7,751 bases of DNA, from positions 1-7,751 of the forward strand of contig JAFYEQ010000270.1 of the NCBI GenBank assembly GCA_017544185.1. Direction: 5' to 3'. Origin of the DNA: Oscillospiraceae bacterium. Its GTDB lineage: Bacteria; Bacillota; Clostridia; Oscillospirales; Ruminococcaceae. Positions 1 to 6,850 of this stretch are shown here, piece after piece (the first letter of the stretch is position 1; each line of letters begins with the position of its first letter). The notes beneath the pieces were generated by a model. The model was not told the origin of the DNA, ran no database searches, and saw only the letters and a list, made by a program, of their open reading frames with translations. Made by a program: the position numbers and the translations under genes.

Positions 1-1772
<1,772 letters not shown>

Positions 1773-1776
1773 ATAT

Positions 1777-1804
1777 ATTATAGCATATTTTTTTCTCTTG
1801 TCAA
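1777..1804 (-). promoter_or_regulatory. Sigma-A promoter of groES-groEL, extended -10
   Basis: Read on the minus strand, a perfect -35 TTGACA (1799-1804) is followed after 16 bases by a perfect -10 TATAAT (1777-1782), extended by an upstream TGC. The predicted start is about 1770, inside CIRCE, so HrcA would block initiation directly. A near-consensus promoter held down by a repressor fits a heat-shock operon controlled by repression rather than by an alternative sigma factor. Confidence 0.93.
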
Positions 1805-1871
1805 GGGGTTTTTGAAAAAATCCCGAAATTTCACATAATTATCATAATGAAGAGCGCGAGCGCACAAAAGA

Positions 1872-1897
1872 ACGGGGGCGTACATGTACGCCCCCGT
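1872..1897 (-). terminator. Rho-independent terminator after the degenerate-GGDEF gene
   Basis: A perfect 26-base palindrome (ACGGGGGCGTACA and its complement) begins 5 bases past the TGA of the gene ending at 1903. On the minus strand it is followed by TTCTTTT. A GC-rich stem with a T-rich tail directly after a stop codon supports a terminator that also insulates groESL from the upstream operon. The palindrome has no unpaired centre; in RNA the middle CATG would open as the loop. Confidence 0.85.
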
Positions 1898-1902
1898 GAT
1901 GA

Positions 1903-3132
1903 TCACATCTGGTTTACTATGAGCACTCTGTTGCCGCCCTGCATCTTAGCGTTGCGTACCTGGTTGTCAAGACGTACCAGCACGCCGGAGAGGTTCATGC
2001 AGTCGCCGGGAAGGTAGTGGTATACCGCACCCGAAGCGGTGAGAGCAACTGTGAGGTTCGCGATGCTGAAGGGAGCAGCCAGGTTCATGATAACGCTGCC
2101 CGAGAGCTTCTCAGCCTGTGCATCGGAGATCTCGCGGTTGAATACGAATGCGAAAGTGTTGCCCGTGATGTTGTAGATCTCGGCGAACTGGGAGAAGTCG
2201 CTGCGGAGCTTCTCTGCGATCTGTGCGAGGTACTCGTCGCCGAAGTCGTAGCCGTAGTTGTCGTTGATGGAACGGAACTGATCCATATCGAACAGGGCTA
2301 TGTTGAACTGATCTGTCTCGAGGCGCTCTGTGATATCGTTCTCGAGAGCGTAGCGGTTCTTCATGTTGGTAAGGATGTTGGTGGTAGCCAGGTCGGCCAT
2401 CTTCTGCTGCGAGTGCTTGAACTTGTTGGCAGCAGCTTCTGCCTGCTGGGTACGCTTTTCCAGGTCTTCTCTTCTCTTTGCAGCGATCCTCGATGCAACG
2501 AAGATACCGATCTCACCGAGTACTACGAGGGCTGCGATGGCACCCATGGTAGCACTACCGACCATAGCGACCTGACGGCCCATCGCCCTAACGTTCAGGG
2601 CGTTGAGGTCAACTGTAGCCTCGAAGAGTTCTGTGGATGTGAATGCGATAGGCGCGATCTCCTGCTGATAGAGCATTCTCATCGTTTCCTGATTGAGGCC
2701 GCCGAGATTGTTCTGGAGGAGGAGGAGCTTCTGGTGGTAACCTTCTGTGAACTTCTTTGCTGAGTCATAACGTCTGAGCTCGGCATCGGAGTGGCCGCCG
2801 ATAGACTCGTACTGAGCCTCGAGAGCGGATATCTGACGGAAGGAAAGGGAGATCTCTTCGATGTTCTTTGCGGAGGAACCGATGCCGCCCACGATCTCGA
2901 GGACGTTCTCATTCACGCGGAGCACTTCAGAGTTGATCTGGTCGATGCAAGCCTGCGATCTCTGAGAATTCTGGTTCATCGTGCTGGATGTACGGCCCAT
3001 GTTGATGATGAGCAGCATGATTATGATACTGAACAGGAGGAGCATTATGCCCGCAGCGATAAAACCGCCCTGTTCGCCCTTGCCCGAGGATGCCTTTGCT
3101 GAGGAGGCACTCGTCTTCTTGTTCTTAGCCAT
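1903..3132 (-). CDS. Membrane sensor protein with degenerate GGDEF domain
   Basis: Predicted signalling protein of 409 residues. A Lys/Ala/Ser-rich cytoplasmic tail (1-22) is followed by TM1 (~24-44), an extracytoplasmic, mostly helical segment (~47-187) that could be a four-helix-bundle sensor, TM2 (~190-213), a charged probable coiled coil (~218-247) and a GGDEF-type domain (~250-409). The domain keeps TNILTNMKNR (for DxLTGLxNR), FDMDQFRSINDNYGYDFGDE (281-300, with D282, N290, D291 and D299 in the metal and guanine-contact positions) and the terminal NAKMQGGNRV. The GGDEF loop itself is TGNTF (323-327) and no RxxD inhibitory site precedes it. Diguanylate cyclase activity is therefore unlikely; a role as a nucleotide sensor or interaction domain is inferred. 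AAGGAGG 7 bases before the ATG overlaps the stop codon of the upstream lipoprotein gene, so the two are probably translationally coupled. Confidence 0.9.
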   Translation of the reverse strand: MAKNKKTSASSAKASSGKGEQGGFIAAGIMLLLFSIIIMLLIINMGRTSSTMNQNSQRSQACIDQINSEVLRVNENVLEIVGGIGSSAKNIEEISLSFRQISALEAQYESIGGHSDAELRRYDSAKKFTEGYHQKLLLLQNNLGGLNQETMRMLYQQEIAPIAFTSTELFEATVDLNALNVRAMGRQVAMVGSATMGAIAALVVLGEIGIFVASRIAAKRREDLEKRTQQAEAAANKFKHSQQKMADLATTNILTNMKNRYALENDITERLETDQFNIALFDMDQFRSINDNYGYDFGDEYLAQIAEKLRSDFSQFAEIYNITGNTFAFVFNREISDAQAEKLSGSVIMNLAAPFSIANLTVALTASGAVYHYLPGDCMNLSGVLVRLDNQVRNAKMQGGNRVLIVNQM

Positions 3133-3144
3133 GTCTCTGCCTCC

Positions 3145-4170
3145 TTATTGCTTGTCGGGATGGATCCAGAGCTGGATGATATCATCGTTCAGGTTGGAGC
3201 TGGTAACGTAGATAGCGCCCGTGTCGTAGTTGGATCTGATCTCTTCATTGGACTGGAGCTTATCTATGAAGCGAACGCCCAGATAGCCCATGTTATAGGG
3301 AGACTGCACCATAGTGCCGGTGAGCACGCCCTGCTGGATGTAGTTGAGCTCGGCATCGTTGGAGTTGAAGCCGATGACCTTGACCTGACCGGTCTTGCCT
3401 GCCTCGGATATAGCGTCGCAAACGCCAAGAGTAGAGTTCTCGTTGGTAGCGTAGATGAGCTTGAGGTCGGGATGCTCCTTGAGAGCCTGAGCTGCCAGTT
3501 CCTTGGTACCGTCACGCTGACCGTTGGAATACTCGGTGGTGACCAGGTTGTAAGGATCCTTTATGCTGGTGTTCTGCTCGCCGTAAGCTGCCTTGTACTG
3601 AGCGTTGATAGCGTTGACGGAATCAATGAAGCCCTGGATACGTCCGGTGGCGTTCGCAGCAGTAGCGGAGTGTCCGATGATGACGATATCGCCGCCATCG
3701 GGAAGTACGGATGCGAGCTGTCTGCCTGCGATCTGACCTGCTGCAGTGTTATCCGAACCAACGTACGAATCCACACCGGGATAGGTAGCGGAGGAAGACA
3801 CCGTGATGACAGGTATCTGAGCGGTGTAAGCCTTTTCGAGCTCGGAGTTGAGCTCCGTTGCAGACCAAGGGGCTATGACTATGCCCTTTGCGTCATTGGC
3901 GATGGCCTGCTGGATGTAAGTCCTCTGAGCGTCCACATCGTTGGCTGACTCCGTATCGAAGTAAGCGATGGTGTAGTTCAGCTCGTTAGCGGCGTCCTCT
4001 GTGCCGACCTTGAGCAGATCCCAGAACTGAACTCCTCGGGTCTGTGCGATAACGTAGATCGTGCCGTTCGACTGAGCTTGTTGCTGACAGCCGGACGATA
4101 CAGCAGCCATCGACAGAGCAAGAGCTCCTGCGGCCAACCGACCGATAATGCCTGTTTTCTTTCTGTTCAT
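3145..4170 (-). CDS. Solute-binding lipoprotein, periplasmic-binding-protein type 1 (sugar-type)
   Basis: Predicted surface-anchored ligand-binding protein of 341 residues. The N-terminus has a basic start (MNRKKTGIIGR), a hydrophobic stretch and a lipobox ending SSGC, with the lipidated Cys at residue 28; Ser at -3 is less usual than Leu. The mature part resembles the RbsB-like family (Peripla_BP_4): TIYVIAQTRGVQFWDLLKVG at the start of lobe 1, AIANDAKGIVIAPWSATEL, IPVITVSSS, YVGSDNTAAGQIAGRQLA, GDIVIIGHSATAANATGRIQGF, IYATNENSTLGVCDAI, VIGFNSNDAELNYIQQG and MVQSPYNMGYLGVRF. These are the usual elements that close around a sugar or similar small molecule; the ligand cannot be read from sequence. 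AAGGAGG lies 10 bases before the ATG. No ABC ATPase or permease flanks it; the next gene, 12 bases on, is a membrane signalling protein, which suggests sensing rather than uptake, unless it serves a transporter encoded elsewhere. Confidence 0.93.
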   Translation of the reverse strand: MNRKKTGIIGRLAAGALALSMAAVSSGCQQQAQSNGTIYVIAQTRGVQFWDLLKVGTEDAANELNYTIAYFDTESANDVDAQRTYIQQAIANDAKGIVIAPWSATELNSELEKAYTAQIPVITVSSSATYPGVDSYVGSDNTAAGQIAGRQLASVLPDGGDIVIIGHSATAANATGRIQGFIDSVNAINAQYKAAYGEQNTSIKDPYNLVTTEYSNGQRDGTKELAAQALKEHPDLKLIYATNENSTLGVCDAISEAGKTGQVKVIGFNSNDAELNYIQQGVLTGTMVQSPYNMGYLGVRFIDKLQSNEEIRSNYDTGAIYVTSSNLNDDIIQLWIHPDKQ

Positions 4171-4240
4171 AAAAACAGGACCTCCTTATGATAATTTGAG
4201 AATAAGCCCCCTCCAAACGCAGAGCATATCCAATATCCCT

Positions 4241-4269
4241 ATTGTAGCACAAACGAAAAAAAAATTCAA
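4241..4269 (-). promoter_or_regulatory. Sigma-A promoter of the lipoprotein/degenerate-GGDEF operon
   Basis: On the minus strand, -35 TTGAAT (4264-4269) and -10 TACAAT (4241-4246) are separated by 17 bases, most of them T, with TGC directly upstream of the -10 as an extended element. Transcription would start near 4234, giving a leader of about 64 bases before the ATG. No hairpin typical of a riboswitch is seen in that leader. Confidence 0.82.
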
Positions 4270-4337
4270 TATATCTTGAAAAATTATTTTTGGAAAATAT
4301 TCCCCTCTTTTTGGTGATTTTGCATAGAAACATACGG

Positions 4338-4402
4338 GCCTATACGGGGGCTGGTGGGTAAGTGGACGAGAGACGGCGTGTATAGGCGTGCTTATAGGCT
4401 TG
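4338..4402. repeat. Cluster of TATAGGC motifs
   Basis: GTATAGGC occurs at 4380-4387 and, inverted as GCCTATAC, at 4338-4345. A near-identical direct copy gives the pair TATAGGCGTG (4381-4390) and TATAGGCTTG (4393-4402), offset by 12 bases. Spacing and placement between two divergent promoters would suit a regulator binding site, but the motif is short and may be chance. Confidence 0.4.
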
Positions 4403-4422
4403 TATAAAGGAGATACCGCATT

Positions 4423-4445
4423 TTTTGATCTGTTTCTGATCAAAA
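4423..4445. promoter_or_regulatory. Inverted repeat upstream of the acylphosphatase promoter, possible operator
   Basis: TTTTGATC-N7-GATCAAAA is a perfect 8-base inverted repeat ending 5 bases before the -35 box of the plus-strand promoter. It lacks a T-tract on either side, so a terminator is unlikely; position and symmetry suit a dimeric regulator. The bound protein cannot be named. Confidence 0.45.
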
Positions 4446-4450
4446 TTTAA

Positions 4451-4479
4451 TGGACATATCTGCATTTATATGGTATAAT
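4451..4479 (+). promoter_or_regulatory. Sigma-A promoter of the acylphosphatase/EAL operon
   Basis: -35 TGGACA (4451-4456, one mismatch to consensus) and a perfect -10 TATAAT (4474-4479) are 17 bases apart, with TGG as an extended -10. The predicted start near 4486 leaves a leader of about 42 bases to the preferred ATG at 4528, but only 15 bases without a ribosome binding site to the ATG at 4501, which favours the later start. Confidence 0.85.
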
Positions 4480-4518
4480 GCTGTATAAGACCTAAGACGC
4501 ATGAGCGTTATATATGAT

Positions 4519-4524
4519 GGTGAT
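4519..4524 (+). promoter_or_regulatory. Shifted Shine-Dalgarno site GGTGAT of the acylphosphatase gene
   Basis: GGTGAT pairs with the 5' part of the anti-Shine-Dalgarno sequence (full complement AAGGAGGTGATC) rather than its AGGAGG core. Because the pairing is shifted, 3 bases to the ATG at 4528 matches the usual AGGAGG distance of about 7. This decides the start of the gene. Confidence 0.55.
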
Positions 4525-4527
4525 GAG

Positions 4528-4794
4528 ATGATAATACGCAAGCATATAATATTCACGGGATACGTCCAGGGCGTGGGCTTTCGCTGGAGAGCGGCAAAGG
4601 CCGCATCGCTCTATGGGGTCTCCGGGTATGTGCGCAATCTTCCCGACGGCTCTGTGGAAGCTGAGCTGGAGGCGGAGGAAGAGATGATAGACCGCCTGAT
4701 CATGGCGGTAGAACGCGGCAGCTATGTGCAGATCACAGGCATGAAGGTACGCTCCATGCAGCCTACGGGCGAACATGGGTTCTATACGGGGTGA
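4528..4794 (+). CDS. acyP: Acylphosphatase
   Basis: Small cytoplasmic enzyme that hydrolyses the carboxyl-phosphate bond of acyl phosphates such as acetyl phosphate or 1,3-bisphosphoglycerate. The 88 residues have family length and carry both signatures: FTGYVQGVGFRWRA, whose Arg19 binds the phosphate, and GYVRNLPDGSVE, whose Asn37 orients the catalytic water. The C-terminus is GEHGFYTG, close to the usual GxxxF ending. An in-frame ATG at 4501 would add MSVIYDGDE, but it has no ribosome binding site and would give an unusually long N-terminus, so 4528 is preferred. The gene is first in an operon with the EAL protein starting 5 bases after its stop. Acetyl phosphate can phosphorylate response regulators, so a signalling role is possible but unproven. 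Confidence 0.93.
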   Translation: MIIRKHIIFTGYVQGVGFRWRAAKAASLYGVSGYVRNLPDGSVEAELEAEEEMIDRLIMAVERGSYVQITGMKVRSMQPTGEHGFYTG

Positions 4795-4795
4795 T
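4790..4795 (+). promoter_or_regulatory. Shifted Shine-Dalgarno site GGTGAT of the EAL gene, overlapping the acylphosphatase stop
   Basis: GGTGAT, within GGGGTGAT, lies 4 bases before the ATG at 4800 and contains the TGA stop of the acylphosphatase gene (4792-4794). It is the same shifted register as at 4519-4524. The arrangement points to translational coupling and to ATG 4800 rather than GTG 4791 as the start. Confidence 0.55.
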
Positions 4796-4799
4796 AGGT

Positions 4800-6803
4800 A
4801 TGGCAAAGAGCATAAAGCGCGTCAAGATAAGGCGCAACAGGGTATGGGTGACGGTGCTGCTGTTCCTGCTCATGAGTGCAGTGCTGGGCGTGATGGTGGC
4901 CGTGTCCGCCGTGAACTTCGTGCATATGACCATAGGCCCCATGATAGATGCCGAGGTAGAGACCATATCGGATATGGAGACGGCGTATCTGAGCGGCGAG
5001 GACATATCGTCCTACGGTAAGGACTACTTTATCACGGACGGCAGCGGCTATATAGAGAAGAGCGGTGAGGACAGCTGCGTGCGGGACATATCCGTGGAGT
5101 ATTCCGACGGCGACAAGGATCACCGCGTGTACCCCGACAAGGGATCGCTCTCTATATTCAAGACCAATGAGGACCGTACGGACGACTTCGATTCCATGCT
5201 CGTCAGCTGGATAGCCGATACTACTTATCTGAATATGGCAAAGGACGTGCCCACGGCGGAGCTGGATATGTGGGTGGCTTCTCCCCTGAGCGGCACCGAT
5301 ACCATGTTCGTCAAGACCCATCTGAGCATAGACATGGAAGCGTTCAGGAACTTGAACATGCTGATCAGAGCCATGGGCGTGACCTTCATCGTGATATTCG
5401 TGATCATGGTGATCAATGCGATAAACAGTATCGTCACACAGAACAGGCTGCTGAAGCTGTTCTTCACCGACCCCGTGACGGGCGGACACAACTGGAACTG
5501 GTTCCTCCTCAAGGGCGAGCCCATCGTTCGCAGGCATAAGAACAAGGTCTACGCCATCATGAGCATAGGCCTGGAGAAGTACCTCAACTACTGTATGATA
5601 AACTGCACCGCAAAGGGCGAGAAGGTGCTGCTGGAGGTCAACCGTGCCATAAGCTCCCAGATACGGCACAGCGATATATGCGTACATTGCAACACCTCAG
5701 ATCATGCGGTGCTGGTAAAGGTCTATGACCGTGAGGACGCCCAGCGCAAGGCTCAGAAGATACTGACTGCGGTGGAGAGCGTCATAGAGGGCACGGGCAT
5801 GACCTGCCATGTAGGTGAGTATACCGCTGATGTATACCGCAATGAGAGCGGCCGCATCGTAAGGCGCGACAACTTCGACATAGAGACCGCCTATAACAAT
5901 GCCCGCACTGCACGTACCACCCTTATCGACGGCACGAACTCTCTGGCGCTGTTCGACAGCAGGATGGTGGAGGAGCAGAAGTGGGAGAATACCGTCATAG
6001 ACCATCTTCACACCGCCATAGAGAACGAGGAGTTCTTAGTATACTACCAGCCCAAGTACGATCCGAGGACTGACGAGCTCAGGGGAGTGGAAGCGCTGAT
6101 ACGCTGGCAGTCCCCCGAGTACGGCTTCGTCACGCCGAACCGCTTCATCCCCATACTCGAGAACAGCGGACGCATAGTCGAGATAGATGACTATATGATA
6201 TCCCATACCGCCCGCGACCAGCGCAGATGGCTGGATATGGGGCTCAAATGCGTGCCCGTATCGGTCAACGTGTCCCGCGTACACTTCGGCGATCCCGATC
6301 TGGCAGAGCATATCAGGGATATGGTGGATGCCCAGGGCACGCCTCACGAGCTGATCGAGATCGAGCTGACGGAGAGCGCCTTCTTCGACAACAAGCAGGC
6401 TATGCTGGCTACCATATCGCGTCTCAAGGAATACGGCTTCAAGGTGTCCATGGATGACTTCGGGTCGGGCTACTCGTCCCTCAACTCTCTGAAGGATATG
6501 CCCCTTGACGTGCTGAAGCTGGATGCGGAGTTCTTCCGCGGGGATGCCGCAGACGACAGAGGCAGGATCGTAGTGGCGGAGGCTATCAAGCTGGCCCGCT
6601 GCCTTAATATGGAAACTGTTGCAGAGGGCGTTGAGGAGAAGGATCAGGTGGACTTCCTCGCCGCCAATGACTGTGATATGATACAGGGCTACTTCTACGC
6701 CAAGCCCATGCCTGCTGATGAGTATATGAAGCGCATGGCCACCTCCCTGCCGGATATAGGCGGTGAGATGAGCGGCGAGATGAGCGCTGCAGCGGCGGTA
6801 TAG
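4800..6803 (+). CDS. Membrane c-di-GMP phosphodiesterase: degenerate GGDEF plus intact EAL domain
   Basis: Predicted phosphodiesterase of 667 residues that linearises c-di-GMP to pGpG. A basic N-terminus and TM1 (~15-37) are followed by an extracytoplasmic domain (~39-187, with FITDGSGYI and a VKTHLSIDMEAF stretch before the membrane that recall Cache-type sensors), TM2 (~188-209), a degenerate GGDEF domain (~220-375) and an EAL domain (~400-650). In the GGDEF domain DPVTGGHN (224-231) stands for DxLTGLxN and the signature is TSDHA (299-303), so cyclase activity is unlikely. The EAL domain keeps every expected metal or catalytic residue: E431 of EAL, N490 (VSVNVS), E522 (ELTES), D552 and D553 (DDFGSGYSS), K573, E609 (AEGVEE) and Q629 (QGYFYAKP), with spacing like active enzymes such as RocR. 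The tail has a short GEMS repeat. A GTG at 4791 overlapping the preceding stop is an alternative start. Confidence 0.95.
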   Translation: MAKSIKRVKIRRNRVWVTVLLFLLMSAVLGVMVAVSAVNFVHMTIGPMIDAEVETISDMETAYLSGEDISSYGKDYFITDGSGYIEKSGEDSCVRDISVEYSDGDKDHRVYPDKGSLSIFKTNEDRTDDFDSMLVSWIADTTYLNMAKDVPTAELDMWVASPLSGTDTMFVKTHLSIDMEAFRNLNMLIRAMGVTFIVIFVIMVINAINSIVTQNRLLKLFFTDPVTGGHNWNWFLLKGEPIVRRHKNKVYAIMSIGLEKYLNYCMINCTAKGEKVLLEVNRAISSQIRHSDICVHCNTSDHAVLVKVYDREDAQRKAQKILTAVESVIEGTGMTCHVGEYTADVYRNESGRIVRRDNFDIETAYNNARTARTTLIDGTNSLALFDSRMVEEQKWENTVIDHLHTAIENEEFLVYYQPKYDPRTDELRGVEALIRWQSPEYGFVTPNRFIPILENSGRIVEIDDYMISHTARDQRRWLDMGLKCVPVSVNVSRVHFGDPDLAEHIRDMVDAQGTPHELIEIELTESAFFDNKQAMLATISRLKEYGFKVSMDDFGSGYSSLNSLKDMPLDVLKLDAEFFRGDAADDRGRIVVAEAIKLARCLNMETVAEGVEEKDQVDFLAANDCDMIQGYFYAKPMPADEYMKRMATSLPDIGGEMSGEMSAAAAV

Positions 6804-6816
6804 TGGGTATAGATCA

Positions 6817-6846
6817 AGGGGCTGATGCTTTCATGCATCAGCCCCT
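6817..6846. terminator. Bidirectional terminator between convergent genes
   Basis: A 12-base perfect stem (AGGGGCTGATGC and its complement) with a 6-base loop TTTCAT lies in the 47-base gap between the EAL gene stop (6803) and the stop of the convergent gene (6851). The T-tracts are poor on both sides (TGTTATCATT forward, TTGATCTATA reverse), so efficiency is uncertain, but stem strength and position support a shared terminator. Confidence 0.75.
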
Positions 6847-6850
6847 GTTA

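Larger units (their letters stand above)
4171..4527. other. Divergent intergenic control region
   Basis: This 357-base gap between the divergent lipoprotein and acylphosphatase genes holds no convincing gene. It contains two outward-facing promoters (4241-4269 minus, 4451-4479 plus), an AT-rich block (about 4255-4325), a GC-richer block with repeated TATAGGC motifs (4338-4402) and an inverted repeat just upstream of the plus-strand -35. An AAAGGAG at 4406-4412 looks like a ribosome binding site, but no start codon with an open frame follows it. The predicted transcripts do not overlap: the starts are about 4234 (minus) and 4486 (plus). Confidence 0.75.

Noticed and set aside
1805..1860. Imperfect hairpin GGGGTTTTT/AAAAAATCCC upstream of the groESL promoter
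   Set aside because: The pairing is interrupted and AT-rich, and a better terminator for the upstream operon lies at 1872-1897.
2017..2763. Plus-strand open frame of 248 codons opposite the degenerate-GGDEF gene
   Set aside because: It is antisense to a well-supported gene, has no ribosome binding site, and its acidic, Leu/Val/Cys-rich composition matches no protein family; it is a by-product of the opposite strand's codon use.
3148..3948. Plus-strand open frame of 266 codons opposite the lipoprotein gene
   Set aside because: It is a shadow of the binding-protein gene, with no recognisable domain and no start signal.
4186..4443. Minus-strand open frame of 85 codons in the divergent intergenic region
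   Set aside because: It begins with TTG, lacks a ribosome binding site and runs across the lipoprotein promoter, so it would not be transcribed as a unit from that promoter.
4423..4445. FNR/CRP-type box or terminator
   Set aside because: FNR-type sites need a 4-base spacer between TTGAT and ATCAA, whereas here it is 9; there is no T-tract to support a terminator.
4501..4527. Nine-codon N-terminal extension of the acylphosphatase from ATG 4501
   Set aside because: No ribosome binding site, only about 15 bases from the predicted transcription start, and it makes the protein longer than the family; kept as an alternative only.
4782..5687. Minus-strand open frame of 301 codons opposite the EAL gene
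   Set aside because: Its product is unusually rich in His and Tyr, has no domain or ribosome binding site, and lies entirely opposite the N-terminal half of a clear GGDEF-EAL protein.
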